Positions 8,036 to 16,585 of a stretch of DNA of 64,000 nucleotides are shown in pieces. The notes under the pieces are model-generated. The model worked only from the letters and a program-made list of their open reading frames with translations. It was not told the DNA's origin and did no database searches. How positions within the stretch are numbered: position 1 is the stretch's first letter; every line of letters starts with the position of its first letter. The position numbers and the translations under genes were made by a program. Source of the stretch: G963677445 sp963677445 (lineage in GTDB: Bacteria; Bacteroidota; Ignavibacteria; Ignavibacteriales; Melioribacteraceae); contig CAXXGF010000045.1 in NCBI GenBank assembly GCA_963677445.2, forward strand, positions 1-64,000. Reading direction: 5' to 3'.

Positions 8036-9010
8036 ATGGAGGCGGATACGCAGCTAGAAAAAATCATCAGACTCGAAAATGTTGATCTGATAGCATTGCT
8101 GGGATTCAACGACAGAAACCTTCAGGAACTTGAAGACAGGTTTAATTCAACTATCACTGTGCGGGGCGACCAGGTATTTGTTAAAGGTGTATCCGCTGAG
8201 GTGGATATAATCGAAAAATTATTCCATGAGATGATATATGTGCTGAACACATCGGGTAAACTGACCCCCCGTGATGTTACAACGATTATCGATCTGACCA
8301 TCGAAGGAAAAGAGATAGTCAATGAGGATGAATATGAAAACATTATCCTCTACACCAAAAAAGATGTCATCAAAGCCAGAACCCCAAACCAGGTTAAATA
8401 CGCGCAGTACGCGGCAAAGAACGATCTTTTATTCGCTATTGGTCCTGCCGGAACAGGCAAAACATTCCTTGCCGTGGCATTCGCGGTATCAGCATTAAAA
8501 AAAGGAACGGTTAAAAAGATTATCCTTTCACGTCCCGCTGTGGAAGCAGGCGAAAGCCTCGGATTCCTGCCGGGAGATTTCAGGGATAAAATTGATCCAT
8601 ACCTCCGTCCCCTTCTCGACGCCCTGCAGGATATGCTGCCGGTTGAACAGCTTCGGAATTATATCGAAAAAGGGATAATTGAAATTGTGCCCCTCGCCTA
8701 TATGAGAGGCCGCACACTCAACAATGCTTATGTTATCCTCGATGAAGCGCAGAATGCCACCACAATGCAGATGAAGATGTTCCTTACACGCCTCGGACCT
8801 AGTTCAAAGGCTATCATCACAGGCGATATCACACAGGTTGACCTCCCCTCGAAAGGACAAAGCGGACTTATACAGGTACAGCAGATTCTCGGCAAAGTGG
8901 AGGGTGTCGGGTTTCTCTACTTCGAAAAACAGGATGTGGTGCGTCATAAGCTTGTAAAGGATATCATCAACGCCTATGAAAAATTTAATGACGTCAAGAA
9001 TGGAGATTAA
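8036..9010 (+). CDS. phoH: PhoH-like ATPase
   Basis: 324 residues. The PhoH family are P-loop ATPases related to helicase cores, often linked to RNA metabolism (ybeZ neighbourhood), with unsettled molecular function. An N-terminal KH-like segment (residues 1-85) precedes Walker A GPAGTGKTFLA near residue 140 and Walker B ILDEAQNAT near 235. The sensor region TGDITQVDLP follows near residue 262. The ATG at 8036 has no obvious Shine-Dalgarno sequence, but no later in-frame start would keep the N-terminal domain. YbeY and PhoH partners are not adjacent; mazG is convergent. Confidence 0.93.
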   Translation: MEADTQLEKIIRLENVDLIALLGFNDRNLQELEDRFNSTITVRGDQVFVKGVSAEVDIIEKLFHEMIYVLNTSGKLTPRDVTTIIDLTIEGKEIVNEDEYENIILYTKKDVIKARTPNQVKYAQYAAKNDLLFAIGPAGTGKTFLAVAFAVSALKKGTVKKIILSRPAVEAGESLGFLPGDFRDKIDPYLRPLLDALQDMLPVEQLRNYIEKGIIEIVPLAYMRGRTLNNAYVILDEAQNATTMQMKMFLTRLGPSSKAIITGDITQVDLPSKGQSGLIQVQQILGKVEGVGFLYFEKQDVVRHKLVKDIINAYEKFNDVKNGD

Positions 9011-9115
9011 GGGATCATTTTGTGAATTTTTTGATGTTGGTCATGGATAGTAAAACCGGGGAGAGGAAGTCTCTCGGGCATTATACAGCTTGTATTGGCA
9101 TGGACAGGCCCAGGA

Positions 9116-9139
9116 AGGACAGCCTGGAAAGGCTGTCCT
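9116..9139. terminator. Perfect 10-bp hairpin with GGAA tetraloop between convergent phoH and mazG
   Basis: AGGACAGCCT (9116-9125), loop GGAA, AGGCTGTCCT (9130-9139): a perfect stem with a GNRA-like loop. It lies between converging genes and may act as a bidirectional terminator, although no T-run follows directly on either strand (CTTTTT is 13 bases on). Confidence 0.45.
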
Positions 9140-9161
9140 ACGGTCTCTGGCTTTTTAATAT

Positions 9162-9926
9162 TTACAGAGTCTTTTTCTTGCTCTCCTCCCAGATTTTATC
9201 CATTTCCTCAAGGGATACATCACCCATCTCTTTCCCCTGCTCTTTCAGCTCTTTTTCGATATACTGAAACCTTTTAATAAATTTTTCGATTGTGCCTCGC
9301 AGAGCGTTATCGGGATTTATTTTGGTAAACCGGGAATAATTGACCAGTGAAAAAAGGATATCACCCATCTCTTTTTCCATCTTTTCAGGATCCCCTTCCC
9401 TTTCGGCCTCGCGGAATTCTTCCAGTTCTTCTGTAACCTTCGCCCAAACATCATCCCTGTTATCCCAGTCGAAGCCTACCTTGGAGGCTTTCTGTTGCAA
9501 TCTGAATGCCCTGTAGAGTGTGCTGATATTTTTCGGCACACCCTCAAGCACCGATTTTCTCCCCTCCTGAAGTTTTATTTTCTCCCAGTTGCGTTCTATC
9601 TCCCTGGCCGTTTCCGCGTTCACATCCCCGAAAACATGGGGGTGCCTTCTGATCAATTTCTGATTTATGCCATCAATTACTTCATCAAGTCTGAAATGTT
9701 TATCCTCCTCCGCTATCACCGAATGGAAAACGATATGCAGCAGAAGATCGCCAAGTTCACCTTTAAGTTCGCTGTAATCCTTTTCATCTATCGCCTCAAC
9801 CACCTCATGGGCTTCTTCGAGTGTGGCAGCCTTTATGGAATCATTTGTCTGTTCCCTGTCCCAGGGGCAGTCAACTCTCAGTCTTTTTAATATTTCAACT
9901 AACTCTTCAAATTTTTTACCGGTCAT
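9162..9926 (-). CDS. mazG: Nucleoside triphosphate pyrophosphohydrolase MazG
   Basis: Hydrolyses non-canonical or excess NTPs to NMP and pyrophosphate, a house-cleaning role. It has 254 residues with two MazG repeats. The first has PWDREQTNDSIKAATLEEAHEVVEAI with EExxE and GELGDLLLHIVFHSVIAEE. The second has KVGFDWDNRDDVWAKVTEELEEF and EKEMGDILFSLVNYSRF. It is complete and ends in a lysine-rich tail. It is convergent with phoH and a single-gene unit by spacing. Confidence 0.95.
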   Translation of the reverse strand: MTGKKFEELVEILKRLRVDCPWDREQTNDSIKAATLEEAHEVVEAIDEKDYSELKGELGDLLLHIVFHSVIAEEDKHFRLDEVIDGINQKLIRRHPHVFGDVNAETAREIERNWEKIKLQEGRKSVLEGVPKNISTLYRAFRLQQKASKVGFDWDNRDDVWAKVTEELEEFREAEREGDPEKMEKEMGDILFSLVNYSRFTKINPDNALRGTIEKFIKRFQYIEKELKEQGKEMGDVSLEEMDKIWEESKKKTL

Positions 9927-10133
9927 ACTATAATATCCTTTCTGAATTTAATCTGTTAACTTAAAGATATTGCCCATCCCAAACAAACATACTGAATGGT
10001 GAATTATGAATGATGAATTAATATTGATCGGCAGCTATCACCAAACTTTGTGACCTTTGTGCCTTCTTAGCGCCCTTTGTGGTTAAACAAAAGGCGTTGC
10101 AAATAGTTTTCACAACGCCCGCTGTAATTTTAT
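9927..10133. other. Spacer with a dispersed intergenic motif
   Basis: 207 bases without a gene. It holds ATGGTGAATTATGAATGATG-like debris near 10000 and a segment at about 10048-10086 (TTTGTGACCTTTGTGCC then TTAGCGCCCTTTGTGGTTAA). That segment resembles text near 11979-12022 and, more weakly, near 59080-59105, so it appears to be a dispersed repeat. Confidence 0.5.
10088..10119 (-). terminator. Intrinsic terminator of the D-aminoacylase gene
   Basis: On the minus strand GGCGTTG (10119-10113) pairs with CAACGCC (10099-10093), a 7-bp stem with a 13-base loop, followed by TTTTG. It lies 15 bases after the stop codon at 10134. Confidence 0.7.
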
Positions 10134-11807
10134 TTATGCATTATGCCGCAGAACTTTCCCCGCGAGGCTTCCGGTATGTTCTCCATCATCAATAACCAGT
10201 CTGCCATTAACGATAACATGACTTATCCCTGTTCCATACTGATGGGGATCGGTGAAAGTAGCGTTATCAATAACGGTCGCCGGATCAAAGATCACAATAT
10301 CGGCAAAGTAATTATTCTTCAGCAAACCGCGCCTTTTCAGTAAAAACTTTTCGGCGGGCATGGAGGTCATCATCCTTATTGTTTCGGGGAGACTCATAAT
10401 TTTATCTTCCCGGCAATATTTACCAAGAATCCTCGGGAATGTGCCATAATAGCGGGGATGAGGTTTTCCTCCTCCCAATTTGCCATAAGGAGCAACGGCG
10501 CAGCCATCGGAACCGGCCATAACCAGGGGATGCGAGAGCACCATCTTCAGATTATCCTCATCCATAGCGAATCCCACAATTCCGGCGCTTAGCTCATTAC
10601 GCAGGAGCAAATCACGAATAAATTCAAGGCTCTCCATTCCTTCCATACCAGCCGCTTCCAGAATGGATACCCCTTCATATTTTTTATCTTCAGGGCGCCG
10701 GACACTGCTGAGAACAACCCTGTCCCAGCCGCCGATTCTTTTCCCTCGTGATTTTGTAAATTCTTTAATCTTTTCGAATTCTGATTTGTTCTTCAGGCGG
10801 GCGATAATCTCATTATCCTCACCCTGGCGGGACCATAGTGGTAAAAAGGCTGTCAACCCGGTTCCATAGGCTATATAAGGATACCTGTCGGCATGAACAG
10901 GCATTCCCGCTTTATTTCTTGCGGATAACTTTTCGAGGATGCCCCCTATCTTATGCCAGTTGTTTTTATTGCATGCTTTAAGATGGGATACCTGTAATGA
11001 TACACCGCTTTTCTCACATATTTCTATCGCCTCATCAAATGCTTCTTCGAGGGTGTCATCCTCATTTCGCATGTGAGTGGCATATATCCCATTCTTCGAG
11101 GCGACTGTTTTACAAAGTTCTATCAGTTCATCTGTTTCAGCGTAACTTCCCGGTGCATATTCCAGTCCGGTTGATAGTCCCACGCAGCCCTGCTCCATAC
11201 TTTCAGCGAGAACATACTGCATCTTTTTAAGCTGATCGGCTGTCGGGGGCTGATCATTTTTCCCCATCACAAATGAACGCAGATTGCCATGTCCGAGCAG
11301 AGTTACAAAATTCAGGGAAGTTCCTTTTTTCTCAAGCAGATCGAGAAAACCTCCCGCGTTTTCCCAGCTGATATTATAATCCCATCTGTTCCTGTAATAT
11401 TCAAGCTGGTTATTATATTCCTCCTGATCGAGGGGAAAGACAGATGATCCGCAGTTGCCCCCGATCTCAGTTGTGACTCCCTGCCTGATTTTGCTCTCCC
11501 CTTTAGGATTAACAAGCAGATGAACATCAGTGTGTGTATGCACATCAATAAAACCGGGAGAGACAACCTTGCCTGAAGCGTCAATAATTTCAACCGCTGA
11601 AGCCCCTTTAAGGTCCCCTATAGCGGTAATTATTCCATCTTTAATGCCCAAATCGGCGACGTATTCTTCAGCGCCGCTGCCATCGATTATTCTGCCGTTC
11701 CGGATTATTAAATCAAAATGCCCATCCGGTTTACATCCTGCCATTATCCCCGCGGCAGTAATTCCGGTAGTAATTAAAAACGCGCGTCTTGAAATCTTCA
11801 TACTCAT
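10134..11807 (-). CDS. N-acyl-D-amino-acid deacylase (D-aminoacylase) family amidohydrolase, exported lipoprotein
   Basis: 557 residues of the amidohydrolase superfamily. The N-terminus MSMKISRRAFL has a twin-arginine (SRRxFL) motif followed by a hydrophobic stretch and a lipobox-like IMAGC, so it is probably exported folded by Tat and lipidated at C25. Metal-binding and family motifs include GFIDVHTHTDVHLL near residue 90, GLSTGLEYAPG near 210, HMRNEDDTLEEAF near 247, LQVSHLKA near 272 and GSDGCAVAPYG near 433. The family removes acyl groups from D-amino acids or acts on related peptidic substrates; the actual substrate cannot be read from sequence. Monocistronic. Confidence 0.9.
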   Translation of the reverse strand: MSMKISRRAFLITTGITAAGIMAGCKPDGHFDLIIRNGRIIDGSGAEEYVADLGIKDGIITAIGDLKGASAVEIIDASGKVVSPGFIDVHTHTDVHLLVNPKGESKIRQGVTTEIGGNCGSSVFPLDQEEYNNQLEYYRNRWDYNISWENAGGFLDLLEKKGTSLNFVTLLGHGNLRSFVMGKNDQPPTADQLKKMQYVLAESMEQGCVGLSTGLEYAPGSYAETDELIELCKTVASKNGIYATHMRNEDDTLEEAFDEAIEICEKSGVSLQVSHLKACNKNNWHKIGGILEKLSARNKAGMPVHADRYPYIAYGTGLTAFLPLWSRQGEDNEIIARLKNKSEFEKIKEFTKSRGKRIGGWDRVVLSSVRRPEDKKYEGVSILEAAGMEGMESLEFIRDLLLRNELSAGIVGFAMDEDNLKMVLSHPLVMAGSDGCAVAPYGKLGGGKPHPRYYGTFPRILGKYCREDKIMSLPETIRMMTSMPAEKFLLKRRGLLKNNYFADIVIFDPATVIDNATFTDPHQYGTGISHVIVNGRLVIDDGEHTGSLAGKVLRHNA

Positions 11808-12137
11808 ATCTTACCTCTTAAAAATAATAGTATGAAAATAAATTATAAAATTCCCCGATAGATTGCAAATATTTGTATAAAGTATGAAGTATGAATTTTG
11901 AAATGGGGGAACTACACCATCACTAATTTCGGTGAGGAGTTTAAAAAAATAAATCAGAATTAAAAAGAAAATAATAATAACCCTCGTGATCTTAGCGCTT
12001 TCTTCGTGTCTCTTGTGATTAAAAAAGCAATATCAGCTATTCCCTCAAAATATCCGATTCAGATTTGTCAGCCGCCAAAGCCGTTTTATGACGCGGGAGG
12101 ATTCCATTCATAATTCATAATTCACAATTCATAATTC
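11808..12137. other. 330-bp spacer with dispersed repeat debris
   Basis: No gene seen. It carries a second copy of the intergenic motif (CCTCGTGATCTTAGCGC...CTTGTGATTAAAA, about 11981-12027). It also has a run of ATTCATAATTCACAATTC-type short repeats at about 12107-12137 just after the lptB stop. The minus-strand D-aminoacylase promoter should lie near 11830-11880 but no consensus is obvious. Confidence 0.5.
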
Positions 12138-12878
12138 TCAATACCTGTCCAGTTTGAATTTTTCACCGAGGTATAATTTCCTTACATCCTCATCCTCGGC
12201 GAGGACATGGGCTGTGCCATCTTTAAACAAGTTGCCATCAATAAGAATATAGGCGCGGTCAACAATACTGAGAGTTTCATGAACATTATGATCGGTTATC
12301 AGTATTCCAATTCCCTTATGCCGCAGCCCTGAAACAATATTCATAATGTCCTCAACAGCGATAGGGTCGACTCCGGCGAAAGGTTCATCAAGCAGAATAA
12401 AATCGGGATTAGTAGCGAGGCCTCTCGCTATTTCAGTTCTTCTCCTCTCCCCTCCGCTGAGCTGAAAAGCCACACTTTTTCGGATGTTTGTTATGTTCAG
12501 TTCCTCAAGCAGGCTGTCACATTTCTCTTTTCTCTCTTTGCTGTTGAGTTTGAGAGTCTGCAGAACAGCCATAATATTATCCTCAACACTCAGCTTTCTG
12601 AAAACAGAAGCCTCCTGCGGCAAATATCCAATGCCCATTTTGGCTCTTTTATACATCGGATCGCCGGTTATTTCATGATCATCAAGAAATACCTTGCCTG
12701 CATTAGGTTTTATCATCCCGACAATCATATAGAATGTTGTTGTCTTTCCCGCGCCATTGGGACCGAGAAGTCCTACCACTTCACCCTGACCGACATTAAT
12801 GGATACCTTGTTAACAACTGTTCTTTTTTTATATATTTTAACCAGCTCTTCGCTTCGAAGAAATTTAATCGATGTCAT
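12138..12878 (-). CDS. lptB: LPS export ABC transporter ATPase LptB
   Basis: 246 residues, the normal LptB length. It energises extraction of lipopolysaccharide from the inner membrane by LptF/LptG. Walker A is GPNGAGKTTTFYMIVG, the Q-loop region GYLPQEASVF, the signature LSGGERRRTEIARGLA and Walker B FILLDEPFAGVDP, all characteristic of LptB. It is the last gene of the minus-strand operon and overlaps the upstream lptA-like gene by four bases. lptF/lptG are not in the window. Confidence 0.96.
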   Translation of the reverse strand: MTSIKFLRSEELVKIYKKRTVVNKVSINVGQGEVVGLLGPNGAGKTTTFYMIVGMIKPNAGKVFLDDHEITGDPMYKRAKMGIGYLPQEASVFRKLSVEDNIMAVLQTLKLNSKERKEKCDSLLEELNITNIRKSVAFQLSGGERRRTEIARGLATNPDFILLDEPFAGVDPIAVEDIMNIVSGLRHKGIGILITDHNVHETLSIVDRAYILIDGNLFKDGTAHVLAEDEDVRKLYLGEKFKLDRY

Positions 12879-14233
12879 TTTTTAACTCCTGAGAGAATTT
12901 CCTCCCTGCCCGGTTTATTCTCATATATTATAAAAGAAGGGAGAGTAAATCCTTTTTCATTCCCCTCAACAAGATTTTCCGGGTGATATTCGGTATTCGG
13001 TTTTCCGTAAAGTTTTACATCGGCGACTTTGGAATCTTTAATAAAGATATATGTTTTTTCCGAGCTTGATTTCAGCAGTCCGTTAGGTTCATTCTCTTCA
13101 TAAAAATAATAGATACTGAGCACACTCCCTTCAACCCTGGTTAATCTTAAGCCTTCCTCACCAAAGAACAATGTTGTAATATCACCGGAGATCTGGTCAT
13201 ATCTTGAGGGATATTCCGGATTGCCCGAGAGCATAAAAGAATTGCCTGTTATCATAATTGAATCAATCCGGTTTTTATACATATAAATATTGATTGTATC
13301 ACCGGAAACCTGGGTATTTTCATTCCATATCACGGGGGGTGTTTCGGAATTTTCAGGTCGCGTGGTCAATATCCGGTTTTCGTTTCTGAACAGTGTGGTT
13401 TTTTCATTGACCGAAACGAAATCCCCCCTTCTTATTTTAACATTTCCTGAAGCGATCAGCATATTAATGCTGTCCCTGAATGATTCCATAATTTCAGAGC
13501 GCATGACCAATGTATCAATCTTTCCTGTCCGAGAAGTATCCGTTCTTGTAAGCAACGGGTAACCGGTAATTTTGGAATACTGCTCACTCTGCCTGTTTTC
13601 CAGGTAATCCCCCCGGATCTTCATTCCGCTTTTTATTTCGGTTATTAAGACATTGTCATACGCATAAGATTTTTTAACATTACGGAAATGTTCCAGACTA
13701 TCAGTGGTCATTATTGAAGCGCTGTCGGCAAGTCTTGCGTTTCCCCAGGCAATTATCTTTTCAATATCTTTGAAATAACGGAGAAAATCTGAATCAAGTT
13801 TTCGGCCTTCCGCCTCATACCTCACATTTCCGCGGAAATATGCCTCATTGTTTTCGGTAAAATATTCTCCTTTATCAGCCCTGAGTGTAATAACACCATC
13901 AGTTAGCCAGACATCACTCACTGATCTTGCCCTTTTTTCGTTGCCGTAATAATAACCTCTGTCGGTATAAAGTTTTAATGTATCCTGTGTAATGACCACA
14001 TTCCCTATAAGCTCGGCCATATTTGTCGCATAATACTGAATAGCCTTATCGCAGTTAATGACTACATCACCCTGTCTGAGCACCACATTCCCGATAACCT
14101 CACGGACCTGCTGTCCGCCATATCTCCTTCCTCTCAGGCTGTCCCCTGTTACGATTATCTTTTCACTCTGCTGCGCGTTGACCAGCTCAAGAAAGGCCAG
14201 GAGAAGGAGAATTATATTTATTCCAGATTTCAT
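12875..14233 (-). CDS. OstA/LptA-family periplasmic protein
   Basis: 452 residues with an N-terminal signal segment ending in VNAQQ. The repeats of short beta segments (VIGNVVLRQGDVVINCDKA, ELIGNVVITQDTLKLYTDRG, YFRGNVRYEAEGRKLDSD) are typical of the OstA/LptA fold, which carries LPS across the periplasm. It is about 2.5 times longer than E. coli LptA (185 aa), so it may hold several stacked OstA modules. It lies between lptC and lptB with a 4-base overlap to lptB, which supports a role in LPS transport. Other reading: a fragment-like LptD N-domain protein, judged less likely. Confidence 0.85.
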   Translation of the reverse strand: MKSGINIILLLLAFLELVNAQQSEKIIVTGDSLRGRRYGGQQVREVIGNVVLRQGDVVINCDKAIQYYATNMAELIGNVVITQDTLKLYTDRGYYYGNEKRARSVSDVWLTDGVITLRADKGEYFTENNEAYFRGNVRYEAEGRKLDSDFLRYFKDIEKIIAWGNARLADSASIMTTDSLEHFRNVKKSYAYDNVLITEIKSGMKIRGDYLENRQSEQYSKITGYPLLTRTDTSRTGKIDTLVMRSEIMESFRDSINMLIASGNVKIRRGDFVSVNEKTTLFRNENRILTTRPENSETPPVIWNENTQVSGDTINIYMYKNRIDSIMITGNSFMLSGNPEYPSRYDQISGDITTLFFGEEGLRLTRVEGSVLSIYYFYEENEPNGLLKSSSEKTYIFIKDSKVADVKLYGKPNTEYHPENLVEGNEKGFTLPSFIIYENKPGREEILSGVKK

Positions 14234-14237
14234 CCGC

Positions 14238-14774
14238 TTATTTATTCTTATTCGATTCGGTATAATAGGTTATATCAAAAATAACATAATTTCTCAGATT
14301 TTTATCCGATTCGAAACCATATCCCTCTATGAGCTCTTCGGGGGTTTCAATTGTCACAAATTTATCGGTCACTATTTTACTGTCCTTGTTGCGCCAGACA
14401 AGCTCATCTGTATTAAGAACTACTCCGCTGTCACTGACTACTACTACACTGTCAATGGCATACATGTTCCTTGTTCTGTCATCAATTTTTCCTTTTAAGG
14501 AGGTGAGCACGGTGGAGATTTCATTATTGTCATTATAAAAATCAATTTTCACCGATTCCAGGAATTTTGTTTTATCATCATCATACACAGATATTTTTTT
14601 GGAAAAAAGCACAGCCTGCGTAACACCAAATTCTGTAAAGTAGATGGTTGAATTCTCAATTTCCTGAACCGGCATTCTCTCCCCGTTTCCTGAAAAAGCC
14701 TCTTCAGGTTTTATTTTCTCCTCTCCGCATGAAAGGAGTATAATGGCAGAAAGCAGAAGAATTATTTTTTTCAT
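14238..14774 (-). CDS. lptC: LPS export protein LptC
   Basis: 178 residues. LptC links the inner-membrane LptBFG transporter to periplasmic LptA. The N-terminus MKKIILLLSAIILLSCGEE is a short hydrophobic segment with lipobox LLSC, suggesting a lipoprotein form rather than the transmembrane anchor of E. coli. The body (VKIDFYNDNNEISTVLTSLKG... and SGVVLNTDELVWRNKDSKIVTD) matches the LptC beta-jellyroll family. It overlaps kdsD by four bases and precedes the lptA-like gene by four bases. Confidence 0.87.
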   Translation of the reverse strand: MKKIILLLSAIILLSCGEEKIKPEEAFSGNGERMPVQEIENSTIYFTEFGVTQAVLFSKKISVYDDDKTKFLESVKIDFYNDNNEISTVLTSLKGKIDDRTRNMYAIDSVVVVSDSGVVLNTDELVWRNKDSKIVTDKFVTIETPEELIEGYGFESDKNLRNYVIFDITYYTESNKNK

Positions 14775-15748
14775 CGCCTCTGCAATCCCAGTTTGACGAG
14801 ATCATGCAGGTGGATAATACCAACCGGCTTTTTATCATCCGAAGTAACAATAAGAGAGGTAATTTTGAAATTTTCCATCTGCTGAAGAGCAAAAGATGCC
14901 AGGTATTCCGGGGCAATTGTTTTCGGATTGCGGGACATTATATCACCGGCGGTAAGATTTCTGATATCGAGGGTTTTTTCCAGCGTCCTGCGCAGGTCGC
15001 CATCGGTGATGATACCGAGAAGTCCTCCCTTTCCATCTGTAACGGCGGTGGTTCCCAGTCTTTTGCCTGTCATCTCGATAATAACTTCCTGAACAGGGGC
15101 CTGCTGACTGACCTTGGGAACATCGTCACCCTTGATCATAATTTCTGAAATTCTGAGAGAAAGTCTTTTACCAAGACTGCCGGCAGGATGAAGCAGCGCA
15201 AAATCCTCGGGAGTGAATCCCCGCAATTCAAGCAGGGCGACCGCAAGGGCGTCCCCCATCGCGAGAGCGGCGGTGGTTGAAGCAGTGGGCGCCAGATCAT
15301 GCGGGCATGCTTCCTCCATGACACTGACATCCAGTATTACGTCACAATCATTTCCCAGTTTGCTGTTCATAATTCCCAGCATCCCGATTGTTTTTACATC
15401 AAGCCGTTTGAACATCAGCATCAGGTCGGACAGTTCCTGGGTGTTGCCGCTTTTGGAAATGATAAGCACAATATCCTCCTTGCGAACCATTCCCAGATCG
15501 CCATGCAGGGCGTCTGTGGGATGCATAAAAATTGCCGGTGTCCCGGTTGAGTTTAATGTCGCGACAATCTTTCGCGCTATGAGGCCCGATTTACCCATTC
15601 CGGTTAAAACCACTCTTCCTTTTGAATCCTTTATCATCCTTACCGCTTCAACAAATCTGCCATTTATTCTTTCGGAAAGCTGCAACACTGCTTTTCCTTC
15701 TATTTCAATCGCGGCTTTTCCTTTTTTTATAATTTGTTCTTCCGACAA
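14771..15748 (-). CDS. kdsD: Arabinose-5-phosphate isomerase (KpsF/GutQ/KdsD family)
   Basis: 325 residues. Interconverts ribulose-5-P and arabinose-5-P, the first step towards Kdo. Residues about 35-185 are a SIS sugar-isomerase domain (RVVLTGMGKSGLIARKIVATL, ISKSGNTQEL, DLAPTASTTAALAMGDALA). Residues about 205-325 are two CBS domains. It is next to kdsA, the following pathway step, which supports the role. It overlaps lptC by four bases. Confidence 0.95.
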   Translation of the reverse strand: MSEEQIIKKGKAAIEIEGKAVLQLSERINGRFVEAVRMIKDSKGRVVLTGMGKSGLIARKIVATLNSTGTPAIFMHPTDALHGDLGMVRKEDIVLIISKSGNTQELSDLMLMFKRLDVKTIGMLGIMNSKLGNDCDVILDVSVMEEACPHDLAPTASTTAALAMGDALAVALLELRGFTPEDFALLHPAGSLGKRLSLRISEIMIKGDDVPKVSQQAPVQEVIIEMTGKRLGTTAVTDGKGGLLGIITDGDLRRTLEKTLDIRNLTAGDIMSRNPKTIAPEYLASFALQQMENFKITSLIVTSDDKKPVGIIHLHDLVKLGLQRR

Positions 15749-15772
15749 TTTCTCTCCGGTAGTCTTTTTCCA

Positions 15773-16585
15773 CTAAAAACTTTTAACTGTATCATCAATT
15801 TTTTTTATCTTTTCCAGTAATGGCTTCAGTTTATCAAGCGGAAGCTGGCTGGAAGCGTCACTTAACGCATTGGGCGGATTGGGATGAACCTCCAGAAAGA
15901 GCGCGTCTATCCCTACCGCGGCGGCGGCTTTAGCGAGAGGCTCAATAAATTCGGGAGCTCCGCCGGTAATATTACTGCTTCCCGGCATCTGCACCGAATG
16001 GGTGGCGTCCATTACAACCGGGTATCCCTGCGAGCGCATAATAATCAGCGAACGCATATCAACCACAAGATTATTATAGCCGAATGTTGTTCCCCTTTCT
16101 GTAAATATAATTTTATTATTTCCGGTCGATTCAACTTTCATCGCGGCATTTTTCATGTTATAGGGTGAAAGGAACTGACCTTTTTTGATATTTACCACTT
16201 TACCCGTATTACCGGCCGCGATAAGCAGGTCTGTCTGTCTGCATAAAAACGCCGGTATCTGCAGAATATCGGCAACACCGGCCGCTACCGGGGCTTCTTC
16301 AGGATGATGAATATCTGTCAGGATCGGAAGTCCCATTTCATTTTTTATTTTACCCAGGATATCCAGCGCCGCTTCATCACCCATTCCTGAATAAGAATTT
16401 ATATCAGTTCTGTTCGCTTTCCGGTAACTTGATTTAAAGATAAAAGGTATATCAAGTTCAAAAGCTGTTTTTTCGATAGCCGCTGCAGTTTCAAAAGTTA
16501 TTTCCTCAGTCTCAACCACACATGGCCCGGCGATAAGCACAAAAGGATTATTGCCGCCGATTTTTATTCCCGCTGTTTCAATCAT
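15773..16585 (-). CDS. kdsA: 3-deoxy-8-phosphooctulonate (Kdo-8-P) synthase
   Basis: 270 residues. Condenses arabinose-5-P with phosphoenolpyruvate to Kdo-8-P. Family motifs are LIAGPCVVETEE, FKSSYRKANRTD, TDIHHPEEA, KKGQFLSPYNMKNA, ERGTTFGYNNLVVDMRSL and DATHSVQMPG. It is complete, with an ATGA overlap to ruvB upstream and 24 bases to kdsD downstream. Confidence 0.96.
   Translation of the reverse strand: MIETAGIKIGGNNPFVLIAGPCVVETEEITFETAAAIEKTAFELDIPFIFKSSYRKANRTDINSYSGMGDEAALDILGKIKNEMGLPILTDIHHPEEAPVAAGVADILQIPAFLCRQTDLLIAAGNTGKVVNIKKGQFLSPYNMKNAAMKVESTGNNKIIFTERGTTFGYNNLVVDMRSLIIMRSQGYPVVMDATHSVQMPGSSNITGGAPEFIEPLAKAAAAVGIDALFLEVHPNPPNALSDASSQLPLDKLKPLLEKIKKIDDTVKSF

Noticed and set aside
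9022..9277. Plus-strand frames downstream of phoH
   Set aside because: They overlap the antisense strand of mazG and the intergenic hairpin; the sequence looks like a reverse-strand by-product.
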